DNA from: Planctomycetota bacterium
GTDB lineage: Bacteria; Planctomycetota; UBA1135; UBA2386
DNA length: 40,388 nt
Assembly: GCA_020425925.1 (NCBI GenBank)
Contig: JAGQRB010000711.1
Coordinates: 1 to 40,388, forward strand
Direction of reading: 5' to 3'
Positions 32,849 through 40,388 of the stretch are shown here, in pieces. The notes below the pieces were generated by a model. It was not told where the DNA came from and did not search any database. It was given only the letters and a program-made list of their open reading frames with translations. How positions within the stretch are numbered: position 1 is the first letter of the stretch; every line of letters starts with the position of its first letter. Both the position numbers and the translations under genes were made by a program.

Positions 32849-35314
32849 ATGACCAGATTGCTCGCAGCGCTCGTTCTGTCCGTTCCACTCGCAGCCCCGG
32901 CGCTCGCCCAGGGCTTGCTGCTGCAACCACAGCCGCAGCCCGCCCCGGGCCAGCAGCAGCACATCGCGGCACCGCCGACCGTGGTGTCGGGCCCGCTGGT
33001 GCAGCTCCGCAAGACCGCGATCCGCGCCGAGATCGTCGACGGTGTCGCGACCACGACCGTCGAGCAGACCTTCTTCAACCGCGGCGGGCGCGACGCCGAG
33101 GGCACCTGGTTCCTGCCGCTGCCGCGCGGCGCGGTCGCCGACGGCTTCACGATGACCGTCGGTGGGGTCGAGCTCGCGGGCGAGGTGCTCGATGCCGGCC
33201 AGGCGCGCTCGGTCTACGAGACGATCGTGCGGCGGAAACGCGATCCGGGCCTGCTCGAGTACGCAGGTGACGGCATGCTGCGGGCGCGCATCTACCCGAT
33301 CCCGCCGCAGCAGGACGTCGTCGTGACGGTGCGATTGCGCCAGATCCTCGAGCCACTCGGCAACGTGTTCGAATGGCAATGGCCGCTGCGCTCGACCAAG
33401 TACGGCGACACCGACCAGGGCGCGCTCGCGATGGACGTCGTGATCCGCTCGCAGTCCCGCATCAGTACGGTCGTGACGCCGCACGGCGATGCCGACATCG
33501 CTCGCAAGGGCGATCGCGAGGCGCGCGTGACGTTCGAGGGCGGCTGCGCCGGTCTCGACGACCTGCGCGTGCTCTACGGCCTCAGCGAGCAGGAGTTCGG
33601 CCTGCACCTGCTGACCTGGCGACAGCTCGCGGACCCCGGCTACTTCACGATGCTGATCTCGCCGCCGCAGAAGGTCGCCGATGCGCCGCGTCGCTGTGTG
33701 CAGTTCGTGGTCGACACCTCGGGCTCGATGAAGGGTGACAAGATCGAGCAGGCCAAGGCCGCACTCGGCATGTTCCTGAAGAGCCTGCGGCCGCGCGATC
33801 TGTTCCAGGTGGTGACCTTCAGCTCGTCGGTGCAGCCGTTCTTCGACGGCCCGCGCCGGGCGACCGCCGAGAACGTCGACGCCGCGCTCGCGCGCGTCGG
33901 CCAGCTCGAGGCCAAGGGTGGTACCAACATCGCCGAGGCGCTGCGGGTGGCATTCGAGGTCGACACCCCGGCGCCTGACGACGGCGGTGACTGGCTCGGT
34001 CAGATCGTGTTCGTCACGGACGGACAGCCGACCGTCGGCATCACCCAGCCCGACCAGATCCTCGGTCTGAGCCGGAAGTCCGATCGCCAGGAGACGCGGC
34101 TGTTCGCGCTCGGTGTCGGCGACGAGATCGACGTGCGCCTGATCGACGATCTCGTCGAGCAGCACCGCGGCGCGCGCGACTTCGTGCGCAACAAGGAGAA
34201 GATCGAGCTCAAGGTCGACGCGCTCTGTCAGAAGATCTCGCAGCCGGCGCTGACCGACGTCGAGATCCGCTGCGACGGGCTCGACTCGTTCGACGTGCAC
34301 CCGGCGCGGACGCGCGACATGTTCTGCGGCGAGATGCTGCAGGTCGTCGGCCGCTACCGCGATCACGGCATGAAGACCGTGCGGGTGCGCGGCAAGCAGA
34401 ACGGCGTGCGCCGCGAGTTCGTGTTCGAGGTCGAGTTCCCGAAGCTCGCCGAGGAGCACACCTTCGTGCAGACGATCTGGGCGCGCGCGCACGTCGCCGC
34501 GCTGCTCGACGCGATCCGCAAGAACGGCGCGCGGCAGGAGCTCGTCGAGGAGGTGCGGCGGCTCGCGACGCGCTACGGCATCGTCACGCCCTACACGTCG
34601 CAGCTGATCGTCGAGGAGGGCATGCGGCTCGGCAACCAGCGGCTCGCCAGCACCCGTCGCGACGGCGGCATCGGCGGCGCGTTCCGCGGGCCCGGTGACG
34701 CGGTTCCGGTCGGTCGGACGGCGGGGGCGGGGATGGCGACCGGTGGCCCCTCGGGGCCGAGTGGACCGACGCCGTCGGGCCCGACGACGCCGGGGGCGTC
34801 AGGACCCTCGACGGCGGGGCCGACGACAGGTGGGCCGGGGGCCGGCGGCGGCCGCGGTGCGGTCGGTCTCGAACGACTCGGTCGGGCGCGCACCGGCAAG
34901 GCGGCCGTCGAGGAGAGCCTCGCGACCGGCTCGGACGACTTCTTCCTCGGCGCCGGCCGGAAGTCGGACATCACCGTTGCGACCCGCAACGAAGCCAAGA
35001 AGGACCAGCGCGAACGCGAGCTCGTGCGCCGTGCCGCCGGGCGCGTCTTCGTCGCGGTCGGCGACGACCTGGTCGAGCAGGGCCTGCCGCAGGACTGGGC
35101 CGACAAGGCGGTCGTGATCGAGGCGTTCTCGGACGACTACTTCGCGCTCGTGCGCAGCAACCCGAAGCTCGCCGAGGTGGTCGCGCTCGGGGACCGCGTC
35201 GTGTTCCGCGACGGCGAGCGCATCGTGCACGTCAAGCCGGCGGCGCCGAAGGCGGACGAGTCGAAGAGGATCGAGACCCCGAAGCCAGCGGTCAAGAAGA
35301 CCGTCGAGAAGTAG
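32849..35314 (+). CDS. Exported VIT- and VWA-domain protein
   Basis: The 821-residue protein has a signal peptide (about 1-20), a Gln/Pro-rich linker, a VIT domain (about 45-175, with TTTVEQTFFNRGGRDAEGTW and RDPGLLEYAGDGMLRARIYP) and a VWA domain (about 280-450). In the VWA domain VVDTSGSMKGDK is an intact MIDAS metal site and FVTDGQPTVG a later strand. The pairing is that of inter-alpha-trypsin-inhibitor heavy chains and bacterial relatives, and suggests metal-dependent protein binding outside the cell. A Gly/Pro/Ser/Thr-rich linker (about 630-670) separates a C-terminal region with FFLGAGRKSD. A ribosome site (AGAAAGG) precedes the ATG at 32849. The frame is open further upstream, but only as a shadow of the lipoprotein gene. 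Confidence 0.9.
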   Translation: MTRLLAALVLSVPLAAPALAQGLLLQPQPQPAPGQQQHIAAPPTVVSGPLVQLRKTAIRAEIVDGVATTTVEQTFFNRGGRDAEGTWFLPLPRGAVADGFTMTVGGVELAGEVLDAGQARSVYETIVRRKRDPGLLEYAGDGMLRARIYPIPPQQDVVVTVRLRQILEPLGNVFEWQWPLRSTKYGDTDQGALAMDVVIRSQSRISTVVTPHGDADIARKGDREARVTFEGGCAGLDDLRVLYGLSEQEFGLHLLTWRQLADPGYFTMLISPPQKVADAPRRCVQFVVDTSGSMKGDKIEQAKAALGMFLKSLRPRDLFQVVTFSSSVQPFFDGPRRATAENVDAALARVGQLEAKGGTNIAEALRVAFEVDTPAPDDGGDWLGQIVFVTDGQPTVGITQPDQILGLSRKSDRQETRLFALGVGDEIDVRLIDDLVEQHRGARDFVRNKEKIELKVDALCQKISQPALTDVEIRCDGLDSFDVHPARTRDMFCGEMLQVVGRYRDHGMKTVRVRGKQNGVRREFVFEVEFPKLAEEHTFVQTIWARAHVAALLDAIRKNGARQELVEEVRRLATRYGIVTPYTSQLIVEEGMRLGNQRLASTRRDGGIGGAFRGPGDAVPVGRTAGAGMATGGPSGPSGPTPSGPTTPGASGPSTAGPTTGGPGAGGGRGAVGLERLGRARTGKAAVEESLATGSDDFFLGAGRKSDITVATRNEAKKDQRERELVRRAAGRVFVAVGDDLVEQGLPQDWADKAVVIEAFSDDYFALVRSNPKLAEVVALGDRVVFRDGERIVHVKPAAPKADESKRIETPKPAVKKTVEK

Positions 35315-35335
35315 ACCCGGCGCGAGTCCGGGCAG

Positions 35336-35341
35336 TAGGTT
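35336..35341 (+). promoter_or_regulatory. Putative -10 box TAGGTT, leaderless promoter
   Basis: TAGGTT ends 6 bases before the ATG at 35348 in the 33-base gap after the VIT-VWA gene. It would give the small membrane protein its own leaderless transcript. Confidence 0.35.
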
Positions 35342-35347
35342 GCCGCC

Positions 35348-35695
35348 ATGGTGGCGCTCGCGCGCTGGTTGATGGCACTGTTCGGCGGCCTGCTGCTCGG
35401 CTGCGGCCTCACGCTGCACGGCCAGGTCGCGCTCGCGCGCTACGCCCGCGAGGAGGTCCAGAACACCTTCGTGCTCTGGCGCAAGATCGGCCAGGCGACC
35501 TTCTACTTCCAGGGCGGCGAGACGCGCATGGCGCTCGCGATGAACGAGATCCCGCCCGAAGCGCTGCGCGAGTCCGACCGCGTCGCCTGGGTGCTGCTGA
35601 TCCTCGGCGGTGTGATCGCGTTCTCGTCACCGCTGGTGCGCAGGTCGCAGGCCAACGCGAGGTCACCCAAACCGGCGGCGCGCGCGCGCAAGTGA
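35348..35695 (+). CDS. Small membrane protein, two predicted helices
   Basis: The 115-residue protein has an N-terminal hydrophobic helix (about 5-25, LARWLMALFGGLLLGCGLTL), a polar central part, and a second hydrophobic helix (about 79-96, VAWVLLILGGVIAFSSPLV), then a basic tail (RRSQANARSPKPAARARK) that should lie in the cytoplasm. I recognise no family. It sits between the VIT-VWA gene and the convergent HEAT-VWA gene (7 bases between stop codons), so it may belong to the same functional cluster. Confidence 0.6.
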   Translation: MVALARWLMALFGGLLLGCGLTLHGQVALARYAREEVQNTFVLWRKIGQATFYFQGGETRMALAMNEIPPEALRESDRVAWVLLILGGVIAFSSPLVRRSQANARSPKPAARARK

Positions 35696-35702
35696 CCGCC
35701 GG

Positions 35703-37604
35703 TCACAGGATGACGCACTTGCCGCCGTTCTCCTCGGCGAGCCGGCGCATCAACTCCTCGGGTTTGACCTCGCCCATCCACGGCATCCGCATGTTGCCGC
35801 GCTCTTCCGGCGGATCGTCCGAACTGATGAACACCGTGTTGATGCGCATCTTCGCGAAGCGGTTGGCCTCGCGCACGAGCCGCAGGATCTCGATCGGGTC
35901 GAGCACCTCGCCGACCGAGGGCGCGCCGTCGGACAGGATGAAGATCTCGTCGACGACCTTCTCGTAGCGTTCGGCGTAGGAGAGCGTCTCGACCTGCAGC
36001 GCGACCTCGAGCGCGCTCCAGAGGTTGGTGCCGCCGTCGGGCTCGAGCTTGGCGAGGTGCTTCTTGAACTTCTCGCGGTTCTTGTCGGTCGCGGGCACGA
36101 GCTTCTTGTTCCAGAGCTCGGCCTCGTCGTCGCCGTTGAACGTGATCAGGTTGAACGACGATGCCTCCGAGATCGAGTCCATCGCGGCCTCGAGTTCGCG
36201 GCGGGCGTAGTCCATGCGCGTGGCGGCGTCCTCACCCCGCTTCATGGCGAAGGTCATGCTGCGCGACAGGTCGAGGATGAACACGACGCGCGAACCCTCG
36301 ACCGGGATGCCGCAGAATCCGCTCGCGACCGTCGTCGCGGTGCCGCCGGTGCCGTGGCGCCGGCCGACGTCGATCTTGTCCTTCTCGCGATCCCAGAGCT
36401 CGCGCCACTGCGCCGGCTCGTTGGCCGGGAATACCGCGCCCGTCATGGTCACGAGCAGCTCGTGCGCCCGGTGCAGCACCAGCGTCGAGAGTTTGCCGGA
36501 TTGCACCGCCTCGGGCTCGTCCCGGAAGCGCTCGAGTACGCCGATGAGTGCCGGGATCGAGTCCTTCGCGCGCAGATCGTCTAGCAGCCGCAGCAGCGCC
36601 ATGTCGCCGCGCCAGGTCGTGCGGCCGATGGCGGCGAGGGCGGTCTCGACGGCCTGCCGGGTCCACGCCGGTGGCTTCGGGGGCGCGGCGACCGGCGCCG
36701 CGTCGTCGGCCTTGGGCGCGTCGCGCTCGGCGGCGCTGCCGGGGCTCTCGCTGTTGCCGGTCTTGCCCTTCGGCGTCTCGCCGTCCTGTCCGAGCTCGGG
36801 CAGGTAGCGCCCGTAGATCGCCCGCAGCGCCTCGACGATCGCCGGCAGCACCTCGTCGCTGGTCTCGGCCGCGAGCGCGGCGATCAACGCCGGCGCCGAA
36901 CCCTCGGCATGCAGCCGGGCGAGCGCTTCGGCGGCGTGGTAGCGCAGCAGCGGCTCGGGCCGCGCGAGCTGCTGCTCGATCGTGGCTCGGAAACGGTCCT
37001 CGCCGAAGGCGGCGAGTCCGCGCAGGGCCGCGCCCTGGCTCGCGACGGCCCGCTTCTTGTCGATCAACCCGCCGTCGGCGGCGATCGCCGCGACGCGCGC
37101 GCGGGCAGCTTCGGCGCGCAGCTTCCCGAGCCAGGCGTCACCGCGCGCGCGCACGATGTGCGGCGCCTGCACTCGGGTGTACTTCTCGCCGTCGAAACCG
37201 ATCGCCGCGAGCTCGACGAGCAGGTCGGCGGCGTCGGGAGAATCGTCCGCCACGACCTCCTTGCCGATCGCTTCGAGATCGCCGAGCCAGGTCGAGTCGG
37301 CGAGTCCGGACTTCGGCGCGAGGCCGAAACGGACCGCGAACGACTGCTTGGCGTCGATCTTCTGCGGATGCCAGTCGACCTGGGTCGGCGCGCGATGCAC
37401 CAGGTCGGTCGAGTAGATGTCGATCTTGCCGCTGCGGTAGTGCTTGAGCCACGCGGCGAGCGCCTTCAGGGCCTTGTCGCCGATGACCCGGCGCTCGGGG
37501 AGTGCCCGAGCCGTCGCTATCGGCAGCCCTGGCGGGACCGCCGGAGCGGCCGTAGCGGTGAATGCGACCGCGCTCGCGAGCGCGGCGAGGAACGTTACGG
37601 GCAT
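35703..37604 (-). CDS. Exported HEAT-like repeat protein with C-terminal VWA domain
   Basis: From the ATG at 37604 the 633-residue protein has a signal peptide (PVTFLAALASAVAFTATAAPA), then helical repeats over about 40-400 (e.g. LLRYHAAEALARLHAEGSAPALIAAL and SIPALIGVLERFRDEPEAV) with a low-complexity acidic/proline linker near 285-315. The VWA domain (about 430-620) contains RVVFILDLSRSMTF, an intact D-x-S-x-S MIDAS motif, LEPDGGTNLW for the second metal-binding loop, and FILSDGAPSVGEV. The protein probably binds ligands outside the cytoplasm in a metal-dependent way. The frame extends 14 codons further upstream, but those residues precede the signal peptide. It lies 143 bases after the anti-sigma gene on the same strand. 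Confidence 0.85.
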   Translation of the reverse strand: MPVTFLAALASAVAFTATAAPAVPPGLPIATARALPERRVIGDKALKALAAWLKHYRSGKIDIYSTDLVHRAPTQVDWHPQKIDAKQSFAVRFGLAPKSGLADSTWLGDLEAIGKEVVADDSPDAADLLVELAAIGFDGEKYTRVQAPHIVRARGDAWLGKLRAEAARARVAAIAADGGLIDKKRAVASQGAALRGLAAFGEDRFRATIEQQLARPEPLLRYHAAEALARLHAEGSAPALIAALAAETSDEVLPAIVEALRAIYGRYLPELGQDGETPKGKTGNSESPGSAAERDAPKADDAAPVAAPPKPPAWTRQAVETALAAIGRTTWRGDMALLRLLDDLRAKDSIPALIGVLERFRDEPEAVQSGKLSTLVLHRAHELLVTMTGAVFPANEPAQWRELWDREKDKIDVGRRHGTGGTATTVASGFCGIPVEGSRVVFILDLSRSMTFAMKRGEDAATRMDYARRELEAAMDSISEASSFNLITFNGDDEAELWNKKLVPATDKNREKFKKHLAKLEPDGGTNLWSALEVALQVETLSYAERYEKVVDEIFILSDGAPSVGEVLDPIEILRLVREANRFAKMRINTVFISSDDPPEERGNMRMPWMGEVKPEELMRRLAEENGGKCVIL

Positions 37605-37692
37605 TGGGAGGGGAGGGCAGGACCGAAGACAGACCGGACCTGACACTGTAGCGGGCGGGGTCCGCCGAGTTGCGCCCCCGGGCCCGGTTCCT

Positions 37693-37735
37693 GGCCGAAA
37701 GGCCGCCCGCGCGGCCCGATCGGGTGCGCCCGATC
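37693..37735 (-). terminator. Two adjacent hairpins after the anti-sigma gene (possible terminator)
   Basis: GATCGGG-TGCG-CCCGATC (37718-37735) is a 7-bp stem with a four-base loop. GGCC-GAAA-GGCC (37693-37704) is a stem closed on the plus strand by a GNRA-type loop; the minus-strand RNA would read GGCC-UUUC-GGCC. Both lie in the 143-base gap downstream of the anti-sigma stop. No U-tract follows, so a Rho-independent terminator is only possible. Confidence 0.3.
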
Positions 37736-37747
37736 AGCGGCGCCGAA

Positions 37748-38866
37748 TCAGCGGCGACCCGAGGTGACGACCCCGGTGCCGACGATGTCGACCCGGCTGC
37801 GCGGCGCCACGAAGTTGGCGCCGCAGGCGTTCTGGAACCAGAACACCTGGCCCTGGCGCGGCAGTCCGAACTCGGGGCTGGTCTCGTCGGTCAGGCCGAT
37901 CACGTAGAACAGCTTCGGGAAGATCTCGGGCCGCAGTCGGTTCAGCCGGGCCAGCGTCGCGACGTCCTCCTGCGGCGCGCGCGGCGAGACGTAGATGTGC
38001 TTCGAGATCGAACCGAGCCGCGGACTGCTCTCGACCGTCGGCTGGATGAAGTTCTGCACCGTGGCGAGGTCGATGCGCCGCAGGTTCACGTTGTTGAACG
38101 TGCGGGTGACGAGCCGCAGTTCGGCGCTGACCTCGGGATCGCTGAACGAGACGCGTTCCCAGTCGCGCATCTCGAGCAGCATCTCGGCGAACTCGCGCAG
38201 CTCGCGCGTGTCCGACTCGATCTGCTCGACGAGGACCTGGGTGTCCGGGCGGTGGAGATCGCGCAGCAGGCGCAGCCGCATGCCGACCGAGGTGTAGCGG
38301 TTCTCGAGCTGACGAGCGGTCTCGTCGGCGACCAGGTAGGCCGACAGCGGCTCGGCCGCGGCCAGCAGCCGCGGTTCGGAGCCGGAGAACATGTCGTTGT
38401 CGTCGACCGCGACGGCCTGCGCGCGTCGGACCGGCTGCGGCTCGTTCTGGGCGACGGCGCCGACCGGCAACTCGACGCGAGTCCGACTCGCTTCGTCGAC
38501 CGCGGCGCCGGGCGAGTGCGACTGGTCGTCGCCGAGCCAGAGCCCGACCAGCAGAATGCCTGCGGCGGCCGCTGCGCCCGTGAGCGCGTAACGCACCTTC
38601 GCGAGCATCGGAACGGGCTCGTGGAACACGGCGCTCGGCGTGCCCTCGCCGGCGCGGATGCGCTCCCAGAGGCCGTCGCGGAACGACGCGCCGACCTGTT
38701 CACGCGGCAGGGTCAGCGCCAGGCGCTGGGCGGCTTGCAGCTCTTCCCAGAACGCGCCGCACTCGACGCAGGCGGTCGCGTGTTGCATCACGACGGCGCG
38801 GCGGCCCGACGGCAGCCGGCCATCGAGGCATTGCGACAGTTCGTAGCGGCAGGTGTTGCAGTTCAT
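37748..38866 (-). CDS. Transmembrane anti-sigma factor with ZAS-type zinc finger
   Basis: The 372-residue protein begins with a cysteine-rich domain: C3, C6, C13, then H29-x3-C33-x2-C36 (HATACVEC), the hallmark of zinc-binding anti-sigma domains. A single membrane helix (about 91-111, YALTGAAAAAGILLVGLWLG) follows. Residues 112-372 form a large domain that should lie outside the cytoplasm, with a charged helical part (LLRDLHRPDTQVLVEQIESD) and an unfamiliar C-terminal region (FWFQNACGANFV). It should hold the ECF sigma factor encoded immediately upstream (16-base gap) until a signal is sensed. The long outer domain may be the sensor. The signal is unknown. Confidence 0.88.
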   Translation of the reverse strand: MNCNTCRYELSQCLDGRLPSGRRAVVMQHATACVECGAFWEELQAAQRLALTLPREQVGASFRDGLWERIRAGEGTPSAVFHEPVPMLAKVRYALTGAAAAAGILLVGLWLGDDQSHSPGAAVDEASRTRVELPVGAVAQNEPQPVRRAQAVAVDDNDMFSGSEPRLLAAAEPLSAYLVADETARQLENRYTSVGMRLRLLRDLHRPDTQVLVEQIESDTRELREFAEMLLEMRDWERVSFSDPEVSAELRLVTRTFNNVNLRRIDLATVQNFIQPTVESSPRLGSISKHIYVSPRAPQEDVATLARLNRLRPEIFPKLFYVIGLTDETSPEFGLPRQGQVFWFQNACGANFVAPRSRVDIVGTGVVTSGRR

Positions 38867-38882
38867 CGAATGCTGGATCGTC

Positions 38883-39443
38883 CTAGATCTTGATCAGTCG
38901 GCTCACGAGCGACTTGAAGCGCTGGCGCGCGCGGAACAGCCGGGTGGAGACCGTCTTCACCGGGCAGCCCATCACGGCCGCGGCGTCCTCGTAGCTGAGT
39001 CCTTCAACTTCGCAGAGCAGGAAGGCCTCCCGGAACTTGAGCGGAAGCTCCTCGATCGCCTTCTCGATCGCGGCGCTGGCCTCCTGCGACTCGACGACGG
39101 CGTCGGGTGTCAGGTTGTCGCCGTCGACCGGGGTGAACGGGTTGTCGTCGTCCTTCTGCAGGTCACGGAACAGGCTCAGCTTGAACTTGCGGCGACGCAG
39201 CTGGTCGAGACAGAGATTGCGCGCGACCCGGAAGAGCCACGGCCGGAAGGCGCTCGCCGGCACCTGGTTCAGGTGGCGGTAGAGCGCCAGGAAGGAATCC
39301 TGCGCGACGTCCTCGGCCGCGACCGGATCCCCGAGCAGGCGCGTCGCGTAGGTCTTGAGGCTGTCGCCGTGATCCGCCAGGGCGCGATGGAACGCGACCA
39401 TCGTCACCGGGTCGGGCTCTTGGGTCATCGCGTTGATCGCCAT
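38883..39443 (-). CDS. ECF-type sigma-70 factor
   Basis: The 186-residue protein has sigma region 2 (about 20-90; AEDVAQDSFLALYRHL for core binding and -10 recognition, FRPWLFRVARNLCLDQLRRRK) and region 4 (about 120-180; LPLKFREAFLLCEVEGLSYED and AAVMGCPVKTVSTRLFRARQ for the -35 helix-turn-helix). Regions 1.1 and 3 are absent, as in ECF sigma factors. The gene lies between the Cys-rich exported protein (27-base gap) and the anti-sigma gene (16-base gap), so all three probably form an operon under the factor's own control. A second in-frame ATG at 39428 is possible. Confidence 0.93.
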   Translation of the reverse strand: MAINAMTQEPDPVTMVAFHRALADHGDSLKTYATRLLGDPVAAEDVAQDSFLALYRHLNQVPASAFRPWLFRVARNLCLDQLRRRKFKLSLFRDLQKDDDNPFTPVDGDNLTPDAVVESQEASAAIEKAIEELPLKFREAFLLCEVEGLSYEDAAAVMGCPVKTVSTRLFRARQRFKSLVSRLIKI

Positions 39444-39470
39444 CGGTTTGCGGATGCTCGGGAGCAGACG

Positions 39471-40031
39471 TCAGCGGGGTGACTTCTCGACGATCGTCGC
39501 GGCGGCCTTCTCGGCCTTGCGGGTGACGACCATCTGCTTGGCACCGGACGGCGCCGGCTGGCAGCACGGCAGCGTGCAGGCCTCGCAGCAGGCGGTGTCG
39601 GAGGCGGCGGCCTTCGCAGTCGTCGTCGTGGCGGCCACCTTTGCGCCGGTCGGTTCGGACTGGCAGCAGTGCTCGCACACCTCGGAGCCGGCGACTTCGG
39701 CGGCGACAACCTCGACGGCGGCGGCATCGGCGCAGCACGCTCCGGCAGCGTCGACCTTCTTGGTCGTCGTCGTCACCGTGATCGCCGCCACCGGGGGCGC
39801 GGCCTCGACGGCCTTCGCGACCACGATGCGCGCGACCTCGCCGTCGACCGCGAGGTCCGCGGCGTCGGCGCGGGCGACCGGCTGGGCCGAACGCAGGTCC
39901 TGCAGCGCCGCGCGCACCTCCTCCCGGATCATCTGCCGCAGTTCGGAGCGCTGCGCCTCCGTGAACGTCGCGTTCTGGGCGGTCAGGGCGGCGGCGAGGA
40001 AGGGCACGGTGAGGAAGGTCACAAGTCGCAT
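39471..40031 (-). CDS. Exported cysteine-rich protein encoded upstream of the ECF sigma factor
   Basis: The 186-residue protein has a signal peptide (about 1-18), an amphipathic charged helix (EAQRSELRQMIREEVRAALQ, 25-44) and an Ala/Thr-rich region with ten cysteines in clusters: C99-C100, C119-x2-C122-C123 and C148-C149-x2-C152-x3-C156-C157. The Cys blocks are separated by Thr-rich repeats (TVTTTTKK, AATTTTAK), so the region looks like repeated metal- or redox-active modules. I know no family. A ribosome site (GGAG) sits about 8 bases before the ATG at 40031, and TCTATC further up may be part of the promoter. Its place at the head of the sigma/anti-sigma operon suggests a sensor or stress-response role, but this is inferred. 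Confidence 0.72.
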   Translation of the reverse strand: MRLVTFLTVPFLAAALTAQNATFTEAQRSELRQMIREEVRAALQDLRSAQPVARADAADLAVDGEVARIVVAKAVEAAPPVAAITVTTTTKKVDAAGACCADAAAVEVVAAEVAGSEVCEHCCQSEPTGAKVAATTTTAKAAASDTACCEACTLPCCQPAPSGAKQMVVTRKAEKAAATIVEKSPR

Positions 40032-40127
40032 AGGGATCTCCGGATAGAGTCGAGTTTGGACCGGCGTGGAACGACGCAGGACTGGCAAGGAAACTCCAGG
40101 CCGACGAAAAACGCCGTCGCGCCACGC

Positions 40128-40133
40128 TATTCG
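40128..40133 (+). promoter_or_regulatory. Weak putative -10 box TATTCG before the lipoprotein gene
   Basis: TATTCG ends 6 bases before the ATG at 40140. It shows the usual spacing but lacks the final T of the -10 consensus. Confidence 0.2.
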
Positions 40134-40139
40134 ATCGGC

Positions 40140-40388
40140 ATGAAACATACCTTCGATCTCATCGGCGCCGCGCTGGCCGCGATCCTGGCCGGCTGCAGCG
40201 GCGATCTGCCCTGCCGCTCGGTCGCCGAGTTCGAGGGCACCCTGGCGCTGCCGGACGGGATCCGGGCGGTCCGGATCGAGGTCGACAACGGCACCGTCGG
40301 ACTGCACATACACGACTCGCAGACCTTGGCTTACGGCGGCGGGGTCCGGCGGGCGGCGAACACCGACGAGGAGCTCGCGCAGATCGAG
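40140..40388 (+). CDS. Putative lipoprotein, 3' end outside the window
   Basis: An ATG at 40140 opens a frame that stays open to the window edge (83 codons). The first residues are MKHTFDLIGAALAAILAGCS, a signal peptide with a lipobox (LAGC, Cys19). The mature part begins SGDLPCRSVAEFEGTLAL and continues with VRIEVDNGTVGLHIHDSQ. This strand pattern (V-x-x-x-N-G-x-V-x-x) resembles the repeats of DUF4097-type adhesin-like proteins, but too little is visible for an assignment. The gene is divergent from the Cys-rich gene, with 108 bases between the starts. Confidence 0.6.
   Translation, partial: MKHTFDLIGAALAAILAGCSGDLPCRSVAEFEGTLALPDGIRAVRIEVDNGTVGLHIHDSQTLAYGGGVRRAANTDEELAQIE

Overview
This is a GC-rich bacterial chromosomal window, tightly packed with genes on both strands. 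No gap between genes exceeds about 220 bases. I see no rRNA, tRNA, insertion sequence, phage or CRISPR sequence. The gene set suggests a member of the Planctomycetota or a similarly equipped lineage: a CxPxR sulfatase, VIT/VWA and HEAT-VWA proteins, a large protein of carboxypeptidase-regulatory-like repeats, an ECF sigma/anti-sigma pair, and two secreted proteins whose C-terminal domains look like those common in some Planctomycetota. This assignment is inference from gene content only.

Layout. 1-3.4 kb: the 3' part of a beta-lactamase-fold serine hydrolase, a five-haem cytochrome c, a small membrane protein and a DinB-like protein. 3.5-8.2 kb (minus strand): a thioredoxin-fold/helical-repeat gene, then a fused 2-oxoacid dehydrogenase E1 alpha-beta gene overlapping a FabD-like acyltransferase gene. 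8.2-12.3 kb: a DNA methyltransferase, a secreted kelch-like protein and an acyl-CoA synthetase. 12.3-17.5 kb: truC overlapping two glycosyltransferase genes, then a clan GH-G type glycosidase. 17.5-22.9 kb: a PLP ammonia-lyase/racemase, a CBS pair, a universal stress protein, and a minus-strand operon (M24 peptidase, winged-helix protein, EI24 membrane protein). 23-28.8 kb: a secreted protein, the sulfatase and the nine-repeat protein. 28.7-31.9 kb (minus): HEAT protein overlapping an HD-type nucleotidyltransferase, and a Ca/Na antiporter. 32-37.6 kb: lipoprotein, VIT-VWA, small membrane protein, HEAT-VWA. 37.7-40.4 kb: a Cys-rich exported protein, ECF sigma and anti-sigma in one operon, and a truncated lipoprotein gene at the window edge.

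The main discovery is at 6811-8166 (minus strand). A gene that looks like a short ORF becomes a full-length exported thioredoxin-fold protein when one in-frame TGA is read through. That TGA sits exactly on the first cysteine of a CPHC redox motif (giving U-P-H-C). It is followed at bacterial-SECIS distance by a hairpin with a GGU-containing apical loop. This is a strong candidate for an undescribed selenoprotein that joins a UxxC thioredoxin domain to HEAT-like repeats. Its upstream start codon is supported by a -10 box six bases away.

A second window-wide pattern is that many start codons (both strands) lie only 6-11 bases after a TANNNT hexamer, which suggests leaderless or near-leaderless transcription. 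A third is a pair of ACTAC-N4-GTAGT palindromes 21 bp apart upstream of the nine-repeat protein, which resemble BlaI/MecI-type operators.
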